DNA from: Clostridiales bacterium
GTDB lineage: Bacteria; Bacillota; Clostridia; Christensenellales; Aristaeellaceae
Length of the DNA: 64,000 nucleotides
Reading direction: 5' to 3'
Assembly (NCBI GenBank): GCA_015056145.1
Contig: SVGY01000004.1
Coordinates: forward strand, 1-64,000
The notes beneath the pieces are model-generated. The model was not told where the DNA came from and ran no database searches. It saw nothing but the letters and a program-made list of their open reading frames with translations. Position numbers and translations under genes: made by a program. Of this stretch, positions 18,118 through 28,136 are shown one piece after another (within the stretch, counting starts at the first letter, position 1; every line of letters starts with the position of its first letter).

Positions 18118-19518
18118 ATGCCTAAGGTCGGAATTACCGATACTATCCTGCGTGACGGCCACCAGAGCCAGGCCGCAACCCGCATGAAGATTTCCCAGAT
18201 GGAGCCTATGTTTGCTCAGCTGGACAAAGTGGGCTACTACTCCCTGGAGTGCTGGGGCGGCGCTACCTTCGACAGCTGCCTGCGCTTCCTGAACGAAGAT
18301 CCCTGGGAGCGCCTGCGTGCCCTGCGCAAGGGCCTGCCCAACACCAAGCTGCAGATGCTGCTCCGTGGCCAGAACATTCTGGGCTACAAGCATTATTCCG
18401 ATGACGTTGTAGATTTCTTCGTAAAGAAGAGCATCGAAAACGGTATCGATATCATCCGCTGCTTTGATGCCCTCAACGACCTGCGCAACATGGAAACTGC
18501 TGTGAAGGCCACCAAGAAGTACGGCGGCAAGGCTGAGGTTGCCATGAGCTACACCATCAGCCCCGTGCACACCGAGGACTACTTCGTCCGTCTGGCTGCT
18601 GATATCCAGAAGATGGGCGCTGACCTGATCTGCATCAAGGACATGGCCAACCTGCTGCTGCCCTACAGCGCATACAGCCTGATCAAGCGCCTGAAGGCCG
18701 AAACGGATCTGCCCATCGTTCTGCACACCCACGACACCACCGGCACCGGTGCCATGACCCTGCTCAAGGCTGTGGAAGCCGGCGCAGACGTCATCGACAC
18801 CTGCCTGAGCCCCCTTGGCAACGGTACTTCCCAGCCCACCACCGAATCCATGGTGGCTACCCTGGAAGGCACTGAATACGACACCGGTCTGGACCTGAAG
18901 GCCCTGACTGAGATCGCAGCTTACTTCCGTGGCATTGCCGACCAGCTTACCGAAGATGGCTGGCGTGACCCCGCCCGTGTGCTGTCCACCGATGCCAACA
19001 CCCTGCTGTATCAGGTTCCCGGCGGCATGCTGTCCAACCTGATCGGTCAGCTGAAGAAGGCCAACGCTATGGACAAGTACTACGATGTGCTGGCTGAGGT
19101 GCCGAGAGTTCGTGAAGACTTCGGTTATCCTCCCCTGGTAACTCCCACCAGCCAGATCGTTGGTACCCAGGCTGTTATGAACATCATCGCCGGCGAACGC
19201 TACAAGATGGTTCCCAAGGAATCCAAGGGCCTGCTCCGTGGCGAATACGGCCGTCTGCCCGCTGAGGTGAACGAGGAAGTGCGCAAGAAGTGCATCGGCG
19301 ATGCCGAGGTTATTACCCATCGCCCCGCTGATGATATTCCTCCGGAACTGGAGAAGTACAAGGAAGAAATCCGGGACTTCTATCAGCAGGAAGAAGACGT
19401 TCTCAGCTATGCGCTGTTCCCCCAGGTAGCCATGAAGTACTTCGAGTACCGTCAGGCAAAGCAGCTGGGTGTAGACAGCACCATGCTGGACAAGGAACAG
19501 AACACCATGCCCGTGTAA
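18118..19518 (+). CDS. oadA: Oxaloacetate decarboxylase alpha / pyruvate carboxylase subunit B-like carboxyltransferase (5S-like), no biotin domain
   Basis: ITDTILRDGHQSQAATRM, LECWGGATFDSCLRFLNEDPWERLR, LHTHDTTGTG; no MKM motif. Confidence 0.92.
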   Translation: MPKVGITDTILRDGHQSQAATRMKISQMEPMFAQLDKVGYYSLECWGGATFDSCLRFLNEDPWERLRALRKGLPNTKLQMLLRGQNILGYKHYSDDVVDFFVKKSIENGIDIIRCFDALNDLRNMETAVKATKKYGGKAEVAMSYTISPVHTEDYFVRLAADIQKMGADLICIKDMANLLLPYSAYSLIKRLKAETDLPIVLHTHDTTGTGAMTLLKAVEAGADVIDTCLSPLGNGTSQPTTESMVATLEGTEYDTGLDLKALTEIAAYFRGIADQLTEDGWRDPARVLSTDANTLLYQVPGGMLSNLIGQLKKANAMDKYYDVLAEVPRVREDFGYPPLVTPTSQIVGTQAVMNIIAGERYKMVPKESKGLLRGEYGRLPAEVNEEVRKKCIGDAEVITHRPADDIPPELEKYKEEIRDFYQQEEDVLSYALFPQVAMKYFEYRQAKQLGVDSTMLDKEQNTMPV

Positions 19519-19534
19519 GAGGCATCGTTTTCCG

Positions 19535-19566
19535 GGAGCGGCAAATGCCGCTCCTGTTCCTTTTTG
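19535..19566 (+). terminator. Terminator after decarboxylase operon
   Basis: GGAGCGGC-aaat-GCCGCTCC followed by TGTTCCTTTTT. Confidence 0.75.
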
Positions 19567-19697
19567 ACCATTTCAAAAAGCCGGATAGTTTTCTCATAAG
19601 ATTCTCAGAAAAGGATTACCAAATCCTCAAGCAACCGTTGACAGAATGTGCTATTCTGTAATTGCCTGAGAAGGCAGTTATTTGAGGAGGTGCTTCT

Positions 19698-20309
19698 ATG
19701 GCAAGCTTTTCCATTGAAGATATTGAACTTTTGCGCAGAAGAAGCGGCATTACTTATGAGGAAGCAGTCAATTTGCTGGAGTACCACAATGGCAGCGTAG
19801 CCCGCTCCCTTGTGGACCTTGAAAAAAATGGACGACTGAAAAAAGAGTATACCACCCGTGGCGCAGCCTCCGGAGGAGAGAAGGGCGGCATCAAAGGGTT
19901 GTTTGCCTTTTTGTACGCCCTCAGGATTAAGGCAGCCCGTGGCACCGTGCCGGTGCTGAATGTCAGCGCCCTGGCGGTGATCCTTACTTTGCTGACCGCC
20001 CCTCATGTGGTGGTCGTTGGCCTGATTGCTATGTTGATCCTTGGCTACAAGCTTTCTGTGGAAAAGGACAGCCCTGATTTTGTCGGCGACAGTTTTGACG
20101 ACCTTGTGCGCAAGGCCAAAACCAATGTGCACAATACGGTGGACAGCATCAGCCGCAGCTTTTCCGGGAAGGAAGAAGAGAAAAAACAGGAAAACACACA
20201 TGGCGGTGCCGCCAGCGGAACCACTCCTGTGAATGTACAGTTTCCCGGAGGCGGGGGAGTAAATGTCCGGGAAGACCAGGATGGTTTCCACGAGGCCGAT
20301 ATTCATTAA
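19698..20309 (+). CDS. DUF4342-like membrane protein with N-terminal UBA-like domain
   Basis: IEDIELLRRRSGITYEEAVNLLEYHNGSVARSLVDLEKN followed by hydrophobic segment. Confidence 0.7.
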   Translation: MASFSIEDIELLRRRSGITYEEAVNLLEYHNGSVARSLVDLEKNGRLKKEYTTRGAASGGEKGGIKGLFAFLYALRIKAARGTVPVLNVSALAVILTLLTAPHVVVVGLIAMLILGYKLSVEKDSPDFVGDSFDDLVRKAKTNVHNTVDSISRSFSGKEEEKKQENTHGGAASGTTPVNVQFPGGGGVNVREDQDGFHEADIH

Positions 20310-20338
20310 CCATTCAAAAGCGATAGGGGGATTGACCC

Positions 20339-21028
20339 ATGAGCAGGATACTGATTGTTGAGGACGAAGTGAAAATCGCCCGTTTTGTAACGCTGGAACT
20401 GGAACATGAAGGCTACGAGGTTAAGGCTGCCCATGATGGCCGTACCGGCCTTCAAACCTGCATCGACTGGCATCCGGATCTGATGATTCTCGATTTGATG
20501 CTGCCGGAACTCAGCGGTATCGAGGTGTGCCGCCGTCTTCGTCAGCAGAATAACGATGTGCCCATCATCATGCTCACCGCCAAGGATGATGTGAGCGACA
20601 AGGTGATGGGGCTGGATATGGGCGCTGACGACTATATGACCAAGCCCTTCGCCATCGAGGAGTTGCTGGCACGAATCCGTGTCTCCCTCAAGAAACATCG
20701 TGTGGATGTGCAGCATAGCGATGGCGCCCGGGTTGCCGGCAAGCTGCATATCGAGCCCGCCAGCTACAGCGCAGGCTACGGCGAGGAGACCATTACCCTC
20801 ACCAAGAAAGAGTTTGATTTGTTCAACTACCTCTGGCAGCATGAAAACACCGCCATTACCCGTGACGACCTGCTGACCAACGTCTGGGGCTACGAATTCA
20901 CCGGCGATACCAATATTGTGGATGTATACATCCGCTACCTGCGCCAGAAGATCGACGATCGCTTCGGCATCAAGACCATTCATACCATCCGTGCCGTAGG
21001 CTATATGTTCCGCTATGAAAACGCATGA
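20339..21028 (+). CDS. OmpR-family response regulator
   Basis: LIVEDEVKIARF, DLMILDLMLPELSG, winged-helix C-terminus TIHTIRAVGYMFR. Confidence 0.95.
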   Translation: MSRILIVEDEVKIARFVTLELEHEGYEVKAAHDGRTGLQTCIDWHPDLMILDLMLPELSGIEVCRRLRQQNNDVPIIMLTAKDDVSDKVMGLDMGADDYMTKPFAIEELLARIRVSLKKHRVDVQHSDGARVAGKLHIEPASYSAGYGEETITLTKKEFDLFNYLWQHENTAITRDDLLTNVWGYEFTGDTNIVDVYIRYLRQKIDDRFGIKTIHTIRAVGYMFRYENA

Positions 21029-22541
21029 TGAGCAGGCCGCCCTGGGCGGTATCCCCCTGGAAGAAGAACAGACTTCCAAACGTACCCGGGTGGAAGTGGA
21101 AATGGATCCCCCTGCCAATGATACGGTTTCTCAGGAAAAACCGCTGAAGGGTCTGAATAATATTTCGGAGATCTGGCACGGGGGCATTCAGCGCATGCTC
21201 AGCAAACTGCGCCTGTCGCTTGTGCTGAGGATTGCCATGCATGCGGCGTGGCAGCTTGTGCGCACTACCATCCCTGTGGTGCTGATAGTGCAGCTGGCTT
21301 TCGGCCTCTCGCTGATTCCCGGCATACAGAGGGATGTAGACAGGATCGTTCAAAATCCCCCGGCCCAGGAAATGGCTTATTCGCAGGAACAGCTGGCGGG
21401 ATCGCCTTTTTGTGCTGTAACAATTCAGCAAACAGCCTTTGAACCGGGGCTTCAAACCTTTTTCCAGAGCGCAGCCCTGTTGTTCTCGGATTTTCGTCAG
21501 GAGGACGGCTGTTTTACCCTGCAGCTTTACAGGCAAACATCCTATGGCCCTGCACTGTTTGCGTGGAGGGCTAATCAGGCCATTACCACCTCACAGGTGC
21601 TCCTCTGGACGCTGCTTGGCCTTGACCTCTTCCGGGTATTTTATTTTCTGAGGCATCGCAACCGCCTGAACAAAAAGGTATTGAGGCCCATCACCGATAT
21701 GGCGGAAATTGCCGCCACTCTTGGCGCCAATAATCTGGATGAGCGCATCAACGTGGAGGGCACCAAGAACGAACTGAAAGATCTGGCGCTGGTGATTAAC
21801 GGCATGCTTGACCGTATCGAGCTGAGCTACAACAGCCAGAAGCAGTTTGTAAGCGACGCTTCCCACGAGTTGCGCACGCCCATTGCGGTAATTCAGGGTT
21901 ATGTGAGCATGCTTCAGCGCTGGGGCAAGACGGATCCGGAGGTGCTGGAGGAAGGCATCACCGCCATTGCCCAGGAATCCACCAGTATGAAGGAACTGGT
22001 GGAAAGACTCCTTTTCCTTGCCAGGCATGATAAGAAAACCCTTATGCTGGAAATGGAGAACTTCAATCCGCTGGAAGTGATGAGCGAGATCCACCGGGAA
22101 GCCAAAATGCTTTCTACAAAGCATGATTTTGCTCTGGAAGTGGACGAAGGCTGCCTGCTCCACGGCGACAAGGGCATGATCAAGCAATTAATGCGTATCC
22201 TTCTGGACAATGCCATCAAGTATACGCCCGAAGGCGGAAAAATTACCATCGGCATGTCATCCAGGGATGGGCAGTGCGTACTGAGCATACAGGATACAGG
22301 CCCTGGTATCGCCGCAGAAGAACTGACCCGCATTTTTGACCGCTTCTATCGTTGTGACGTGGCACGCAAGGCACAAACCAGCGGCCACGGTCTCGGCCTT
22401 TCCATTGCCCGCATCATTGCAGTGGCCCATGGCGGAAAGATCAATGTCCGCAGCAAGGTGGGAGTGGGTACCACCTTCTCTGTGCGGCTTCCTGTGGTTG
22501 CTGAACAGGCGGCTGCAGCTCTGCCCGAAACAGTTGCATAA
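21015..22541 (+). CDS. HAMP-domain sensor histidine kinase
   Basis: FVSDASHELRTPIAVIQGY, DNAIKYTPEGG, DTGPGIAAEEL, GHGLGLSIA; overlaps the response regulator gene. Confidence 0.94.
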   Translation: MKTHDEQAALGGIPLEEEQTSKRTRVEVEMDPPANDTVSQEKPLKGLNNISEIWHGGIQRMLSKLRLSLVLRIAMHAAWQLVRTTIPVVLIVQLAFGLSLIPGIQRDVDRIVQNPPAQEMAYSQEQLAGSPFCAVTIQQTAFEPGLQTFFQSAALLFSDFRQEDGCFTLQLYRQTSYGPALFAWRANQAITTSQVLLWTLLGLDLFRVFYFLRHRNRLNKKVLRPITDMAEIAATLGANNLDERINVEGTKNELKDLALVINGMLDRIELSYNSQKQFVSDASHELRTPIAVIQGYVSMLQRWGKTDPEVLEEGITAIAQESTSMKELVERLLFLARHDKKTLMLEMENFNPLEVMSEIHREAKMLSTKHDFALEVDEGCLLHGDKGMIKQLMRILLDNAIKYTPEGGKITIGMSSRDGQCVLSIQDTGPGIAAEELTRIFDRFYRCDVARKAQTSGHGLGLSIARIIAVAHGGKINVRSKVGVGTTFSVRLPVVAEQAAAALPETVA

Positions 22542-22543
22542 CA

Positions 22544-22589
22544 AAAACCACCGCTGAATACCGAACAATACAGGTTCAGCGGTGGTTTT
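22544..22589. terminator. Bidirectional terminator (15-bp perfect stem)
   Basis: AAAACCACCGCTGAA...TTCAGCGGTGGTTTT. Confidence 0.85.
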
Positions 22590-22609
22590 GATTTAGAAAT
22601 TATTTAATG

Positions 22610-23806
22610 TCAGGCCAGTTTCTCTGCGATGGCATCCAGGAACTGTTCGCTGTTGAGAGCAGTGGCTTCGCCCTGGTACAGGTTCACAAGATCCTTGGTC
22701 ATTTTGCCGCCTTCGATGGTATCGATGGTGGCTTTTTCCAGCTTGTCGGCAAAAGCGCACAGCTCGGGCAGTTGATCCAGCTCGCCTCTCTTGCGCAGGG
22801 CGCCGCTCCATGCAAAGATGGTGGCAACGCTGTTGGTGCTGGTTTCTTCGCCCTTGAGGTGGCGGTAGTAGTGACGGGTAACGGTGCCGTGAGCGGCTTC
22901 GTATTCGTACTGGCCGCCGGGGGACACCAGCACGCTGGTCATCATGGCAAGGCTGCCGAAAGCGGTGGCGATCATATCGCTCATTACGTCGCCGTCGTAG
23001 TTCTTCAGCGCCCAGATCATGCCGCCTTCGCTGCGGATTACACGGGCAACAGCGTCATCGATAAGGGTGTAGAAATATTCGATACCGGCCTTTTCAAAGG
23101 CTTCTTTGTACTGGTTTTCGTACAGGTCGGCAAAGATATCCTTAAAGCGGTGGTCGTAGGTCTTGGAGATGGTATCCTTGGTGGAGAACCACAGATCCTT
23201 TTTCTGATCCAGCGCATAGCGGAAGCAGCTGTGAGCAAAGGAGGTGATGCTGGCGTCGGTGTTGTGCAGGCCCTGCATAATGCCGCTGCCTTTGAACTCC
23301 AGAATGGTCTGGCGTGTTTCCATGCCGTTTTCGTCGGTAAAGACGATTTCAGCCTTGCCGGGTCCCTTCACGGCGTATTCGGTGTTCTTGTACACATCGC
23401 CGTAAGCATGACGGGCCACCACGATAGGCTTTTTCCAGTTGGTTACGCAGGGAGATACGCCCTTGACCAGAACCGGCTCACGGAAAACCGTGCCGTCCAG
23501 GATGGCACGGATGGTACCGTTGGGGCTCTTCCACATCTGCTTGAGATTATATTCCTCCACACGCTGTGCGTTGGGAGTGATGGTGGCGCACTTCACAGCC
23601 ACGCCATATTTCAAGGTGGCGTTTGCGCTGTCCACAGTAACCTGATCGTCGGTTTCGTCACGATGCTTGAGGCCAAGATCATAATATTCGGTCTTAAGAT
23701 CCACAAAGGGCAGGATGAGCTTATCCTTGATCATCTGCCAAAGGATGCGGGTCATTTCGTCGCCGTCCATCTCGACGAGGGGAGTTTTCATCTGAATTTT
23801 AGCCAT
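22610..23806 (-). CDS. icd: NADP-dependent isocitrate dehydrogenase, eukaryotic-like type
   Basis: [79 protein letters not shown]. Confidence 0.93.
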   Translation of the reverse strand: MAKIQMKTPLVEMDGDEMTRILWQMIKDKLILPFVDLKTEYYDLGLKHRDETDDQVTVDSANATLKYGVAVKCATITPNAQRVEEYNLKQMWKSPNGTIRAILDGTVFREPVLVKGVSPCVTNWKKPIVVARHAYGDVYKNTEYAVKGPGKAEIVFTDENGMETRQTILEFKGSGIMQGLHNTDASITSFAHSCFRYALDQKKDLWFSTKDTISKTYDHRFKDIFADLYENQYKEAFEKAGIEYFYTLIDDAVARVIRSEGGMIWALKNYDGDVMSDMIATAFGSLAMMTSVLVSPGGQYEYEAAHGTVTRHYYRHLKGEETSTNSVATIFAWSGALRKRGELDQLPELCAFADKLEKATIDTIEGGKMTKDLVNLYQGEATALNSEQFLDAIAEKLA

Positions 23807-23983
23807 GAAAGAATTCAGTCCTTTCAGTAGTATATTCACGTTTACCATTTTAGAAAACAAACCCCGTCAATGCAAGGAAAAAGCAGGAAAAGAACATGCT
23901 TAGCAGATTTTGAACAGCCGGGATACAAAGTGACATTTTTCTGGTATAATAGAGGCTGATTTTTTATTGCGGAGGATGCAGTT

Positions 23984-24763
23984 ATGATTCGCCTCATCGC
24001 CACGGATTTGGACGGAACCTTGCTGGAAAAGGATGGAACGCTGCCGGAAGGTTTTTTTGATGTGGCCCGCAGCCTTCTGAAACAGGGCATTGCCGTAGCC
24101 GCTGCCAGTGGACGGCAGTATGATAATCTGCGCCGTTTGTTTTATCCCATTGCCGGGGAGATGAGCTTTATCTGCGAAAATGGCGGCCTTTGCGCCACCG
24201 GACGGCAAATTGTTGCCACCACTCCCGTGGATATGGAACTGGTTCTGGCGGTTGCCCGGGACCTAACCTCCCTTGGCATGCGGGTAATGATCAGCGGCGT
24301 AAAATGCTGCTACATGCTGGACAACGACCGGGTTTTTACTGACGATATTACCTACCGGCTGCGCAATACCGTATCCATCGTGCCGGATTTTTCCATGATC
24401 GACGAGCCTGTGATCAAGTTTTCAGGCTATACGCCCCACGGGGTTCAACCCTTTGCAGAAGGGCTGCAGGAAAGATGGGCGGACAAGCTCAGTGCAGTGG
24501 TGGCCGGGCGCAACTGGTTTGATTTCACCCTTGCCAATAAGGGCACCGGCCTGAAAAACCTTATGGACAGCCTGGGCGTAAAGCGGGAAGAAGTGGTTGC
24601 CTTTGGGGATCAGTTCAATGATGAAAGCATGCTGGATATTGCGGGACATCCTTTCCTGATGAAAGGAGCGGATCCCCGGCTGTTCAAGCCCGGAACCCGC
24701 TGGTGCGAAAAGGTATTGCCTGTGATGAAAAAAATGCTGGAAAATGGGGGAGAGCTGAAATAA
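23984..24763 (+). CDS. HAD-superfamily (Cof-type) hydrolase
   Basis: LIATDLDGTLLEKDG, AAASGRQYDNLRR, VAFGDQFNDESML. Confidence 0.9.
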   Translation: MIRLIATDLDGTLLEKDGTLPEGFFDVARSLLKQGIAVAAASGRQYDNLRRLFYPIAGEMSFICENGGLCATGRQIVATTPVDMELVLAVARDLTSLGMRVMISGVKCCYMLDNDRVFTDDITYRLRNTVSIVPDFSMIDEPVIKFSGYTPHGVQPFAEGLQERWADKLSAVVAGRNWFDFTLANKGTGLKNLMDSLGVKREEVVAFGDQFNDESMLDIAGHPFLMKGADPRLFKPGTRWCEKVLPVMKKMLENGGELK

Positions 24764-25384
24764 TCAGCGGATGAAATCCGTGCGGATGCCGGGTTCTTCT
24801 TCCGGCAGGGGAACTCCCGCCTGTTTTCCTGCTTCCAGACAGCGAAGCGTCCATGCCATGTTTCTGGCAAGGCTGCGCATGATCTGCATTCCTTCTTCGT
24901 CTTTTTTGACCTCTTCCGGCGTGGAGCCGTGCACCTCGTTCCAGTACTGGGAAGTGACGATGAGCATATCGTTGAGGGCAAAGAAGCGGTTGATATCATC
25001 CAGCGTGGGAGTGGTTCCCGCACGTCTGGCGCTGGCAACGGCTGCGGTGGGCTTGAAGCGCATATGCGGGCCGTAAGCGCACACCAGCCTGTCCATCAGT
25101 GATTTCAGCTGTCCGGAAATTCCTGCGAAATATACCGGTGAACCGAAAATGTAGCCGTCTGCTTTTTTCACTTTTTCACCGAGGATATTTACCGTATCAT
25201 CGATAACGCAGCGCCCCAGCTTGGCGCACTGCCAGCAGCCACGGCAGCCGGAAACGGTTTTGGTTCCAAGCTGGAACAGCTCGGTTTCAATGCCGGATTT
25301 TTCAAGCTGAGTGCTGATTTCCGTGAGGGCGGTGTAGGTGCAGCCATGTGTGTTGGGGCTGGAATTGACAAGCAGTACCTTCAT
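24764..25384 (-). CDS. Flavodoxin-like NADPH-dependent FMN reductase family protein
   Basis: VLLVNSSPNTHGCTYTALTEI, GCRGCWQCAKLGRC, GSPVYFAGISGQLKSLMDRL. Confidence 0.88.
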   Translation of the reverse strand: MKVLLVNSSPNTHGCTYTALTEISTQLEKSGIETELFQLGTKTVSGCRGCWQCAKLGRCVIDDTVNILGEKVKKADGYIFGSPVYFAGISGQLKSLMDRLVCAYGPHMRFKPTAAVASARRAGTTPTLDDINRFFALNDMLIVTSQYWNEVHGSTPEEVKKDEEGMQIMRSLARNMAWTLRCLEAGKQAGVPLPEEEPGIRTDFIR

Positions 25385-25467
25385 TTGCGGCTCCTTTTGC
25401 CCAGCGGGCATTCTGCTGATGTATTACATTCATTATGCCATGAAGCCGGTCGGGGTGCAAGTCTTCC

Positions 25468-25496
25468 TTGACCCTTTCGCCGGAAAAAGGTATGAT
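25468..25496 (+). promoter_or_regulatory. dnaX promoter
   Basis: TTGACC-N17-TATGAT. Confidence 0.6.
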
Positions 25497-25537
25497 GTTA
25501 TATGAATTTGATTTGATGCTTTTTTCAGGAGGTAGTT

Positions 25538-27169
25538 ATGGCCTATCAGGCACTTTACCGCCGCTGGCGTCCCACTACTTTTGAGGCTGTGATCGGCCAG
25601 ACGGCCACCGTGCACACCCTCCGCAGCCAGATCGAGTCCGGGCGTATTGCCCATGCCTATCTTTTCTGCGGCTGCAGGGGCACCGGCAAAACCACCATGG
25701 CAAAACTGATGAGCCGTGCCATTAACTGCATGCAGCCTCATCACGGCGATCCCTGCGGCGAATGCGACGTATGCCGTGCCATCCTTAACGAAAGTACCAT
25801 GGATGTGCTGGAAATCGACGCTGCCAGCAACAGCCGTGTGGAGGAAATGCGGGAACTCTTGGATACGGTTGCCTATCCGCCCCAGATGGGCAAATACAAG
25901 GTCTATATCATCGACGAGGTGCACATGCTGTCCACCTCCGCTTTCAATGCCCTTCTCAAAACCCTTGAGGAGCCGCCGGAGCATGTGGTATTCATCCTTG
26001 CCACCACCGACCCTCAGAAGGTTCCTGCAACCATTCTGTCCCGAGTGCAGAGGTACGATTTCGGACGTATTCCTGCCTCGCTGATGGTAGAGCGCATGAA
26101 GGAAGCTCTTGCGGAAATGAATCTTTCTGCCGAGGAGGAGGCGCTGCAAATCGTCGCCCGGGCAGCAGAAGGCGCTATGCGTGATGCATTCAGTATTCTG
26201 GATATGTGCGTTGCCGGTGCGGTTAACGGCATTATCACCGCTGCACAGGTGCGTGACAGTCTGGGTACCTCTGATCGGGATTTTACTTTTCAATTTATGG
26301 ACGCTGTGGCTAACCGGGACGCTGCCGGGGTTTTGCGCCGTGTGGACCAGCTGATGCGCTCCGGCCGGGAGCCGCAGGTTTTTCTCAAGGAGCTTTCCTC
26401 CCATACCCGCATGCTGCTTACCGTGCAGGCGGTGGAAAAAGACGCTTCATCCATACTGGATATCACCCCGGAGGACGAGCTGCGTATGCGCAAACAGGCG
26501 GCGCTGTTTTCTTCGCAAAGGCTGCTCCGTGTGCTGGACTGCTTCCTGAAAGCCGAAGGGGAATTGCGCTACGCTTCCTCTCCCAGAATCGGCCTGGAAA
26601 GCGCAGCTCTTCACGCCTGCGAGGAACAGCGCGGCGAGGATTCCTCCGCCCTTTTGGAGCGCATCGCCGAGCTTGAAAGCAAGCTTGCAGCCTTGCAGGG
26701 GGATATTGAAAGCGGCCGGTTGGCTGTACAGGCGGCCCCCGCCGTAAGTCAGAAGCCTGCCCAAGGGGATGCAGCTCCCCGGGCCAAGGCTGCTCCCAAG
26801 GAAAAGCCTGTACCCCAGGGCGAGAAGGCGGTCTGGGAGGCTCTTCTCAAGGAACTTTCCAAAACCAATCCCGCTGTGTTCGGCCTTTTGCGCAATGAGC
26901 GTTTTCTTGGAGAGGAAAACGGGGTGTACCGTGTGCGCATTCCCCTTGCCAAGAAGGATTTCAGTTACGTTAAGCTGAATATGCCAGACCGGAAGCAGAC
27001 CATTGAACAGATGCTCACGGATATCTCCCAAAAGCCTGCAAGGTTTGAAGCTGTGCTTGAGCAGGATACAGCCATGAAACAAACAATGAATCTGCTGGAT
27101 AACAACGCCCAGTCGCTGATAGATACTTTCGGTCGGGATATGGTGCAGATTGATGAGGAAGGGTTTTAA
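25538..27169 (+). CDS. dnaX: DNA polymerase III subunit gamma/tau
   Basis: YRRWRPTTFEAVIGQ, LFCGCRGTGKTTMAKL, YIIDEVHMLSTSAFNALLKTLEEPP. Confidence 0.96.
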   Translation: MAYQALYRRWRPTTFEAVIGQTATVHTLRSQIESGRIAHAYLFCGCRGTGKTTMAKLMSRAINCMQPHHGDPCGECDVCRAILNESTMDVLEIDAASNSRVEEMRELLDTVAYPPQMGKYKVYIIDEVHMLSTSAFNALLKTLEEPPEHVVFILATTDPQKVPATILSRVQRYDFGRIPASLMVERMKEALAEMNLSAEEEALQIVARAAEGAMRDAFSILDMCVAGAVNGIITAAQVRDSLGTSDRDFTFQFMDAVANRDAAGVLRRVDQLMRSGREPQVFLKELSSHTRMLLTVQAVEKDASSILDITPEDELRMRKQAALFSSQRLLRVLDCFLKAEGELRYASSPRIGLESAALHACEEQRGEDSSALLERIAELESKLAALQGDIESGRLAVQAAPAVSQKPAQGDAAPRAKAAPKEKPVPQGEKAVWEALLKELSKTNPAVFGLLRNERFLGEENGVYRVRIPLAKKDFSYVKLNMPDRKQTIEQMLTDISQKPARFEAVLEQDTAMKQTMNLLDNNAQSLIDTFGRDMVQIDEEGF

Positions 27170-27172
27170 GGC

Positions 27173-28006
27173 ATGAAAAAATCCTTTGAAAAAGCCCGTT
27201 ACCGTCGTGAAGACGGCCGGGAGTACAAACACGATTTGGGGCAGCACTTTCTCTACGATGAAGCTCTTTTGGAAAAACTGGTTCTTTCCACAGGAGTAAC
27301 AGAAGCGGACGGCGTGCTGGAAATCGGCCCTGGTACAGGCATGCTCACTCAGTTTCTGGCAAAGCACGCCCGGAAGGTGGTGGCTGTCGAAACTGACGAA
27401 AGCCTGATTCCCTTCCTGCGCCTCAAGGAAGAGCAGTATCCTAACCTGCAGATTATCCACGGCGATATCCGCAAACAGAATCTTTCCGAGATCTGTGCTC
27501 CTCTTGGCGAAAATTTTTTCGTTATTGCTAATATTCCCTACAGCATCACCACGGCGATTTTTGACCTTCTTTGGCAAAGTGGGCTGCCCATCCGCCAGAT
27601 TTCTGTAATGATACAGAAAGAAGTAGCCGACAAACTGATGGCCTCTCCCTCCACGGAGCCTTACGGCCTCACTAGCGTACGTTGCCAGTACTACTGTGTG
27701 CCGGTGCTTGAGGAAGTGGTGCCTGCGGAGCTTTTTACCCCTCCGCCCAAGGTGGACAGCGCATTCATTCATCTGAAAATGCGTACGGAACCAGTTCTGC
27801 CTGTGCGGGACGAGAAATTGCTCTTCCGTATGATGAAGGCCGGATTCAATCTTCGCAGAAAGACCCTGACCAATGCCCTCAAGGGCACCGTAGACGGCGA
27901 AAAGCTGAAAGCCGCTATGGAACAAGCAGGTGTACGCCTTACTGCCCGTGCGGAGGAACTGGACGTTGAAACCTGGATCCGCCTCAGCAATGCGGTTGAC
28001 AATTGA
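27173..28006 (+). CDS. rsmA: 16S rRNA (adenine1518-N6/1519-N6)-dimethyltransferase
   Basis: DLGQHFLYDEALLEKL, VLEIGPGTGMLTQFL, VIANIPYSITTAI. Confidence 0.95.
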   Translation: MKKSFEKARYRREDGREYKHDLGQHFLYDEALLEKLVLSTGVTEADGVLEIGPGTGMLTQFLAKHARKVVAVETDESLIPFLRLKEEQYPNLQIIHGDIRKQNLSEICAPLGENFFVIANIPYSITTAIFDLLWQSGLPIRQISVMIQKEVADKLMASPSTEPYGLTSVRCQYYCVPVLEEVVPAELFTPPPKVDSAFIHLKMRTEPVLPVRDEKLLFRMMKAGFNLRRKTLTNALKGTVDGEKLKAAMEQAGVRLTARAEELDVETWIRLSNAVDN

Positions 28007-28067
28007 TCAGAAGCATACTTTCTTCGCTGCCGTAACCAAAATGCGGCGGCGTTTTTGTTCTTTTTCA

Positions 28068-28096
28068 TTGCACCTTTGAAGTGAACATGATACAAT
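28068..28096 (+). promoter_or_regulatory. Promoter for CE15-like gene
   Basis: TTGCAC-N17-TACAAT. Confidence 0.6.
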
Positions 28097-28136
28097 ACCT
28101 GTACAAAATATCTCAACAGAATAAGGAGACGAGCCT

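Noticed and set aside
16137-18185. 682-aa and other long antisense ORFs over the decarboxylase operon (also 14212-16167)
   Set aside because: His/Gly/Gln-rich low-complexity translations mirroring biased codons; overlapping well-supported genes.
19638-19662. Promoter from TTGACA upstream of the DUF4342 gene
   Set aside because: Nearest -10-like hexamers are at spacings of 8 or 13 nt, not 16-18.
25385-25537. SRP small RNA upstream of dnaX, as in many Firmicutes
   Set aside because: Region is short and contains only a promoter and RBS; no SRP Alu/S-domain sequences seen.
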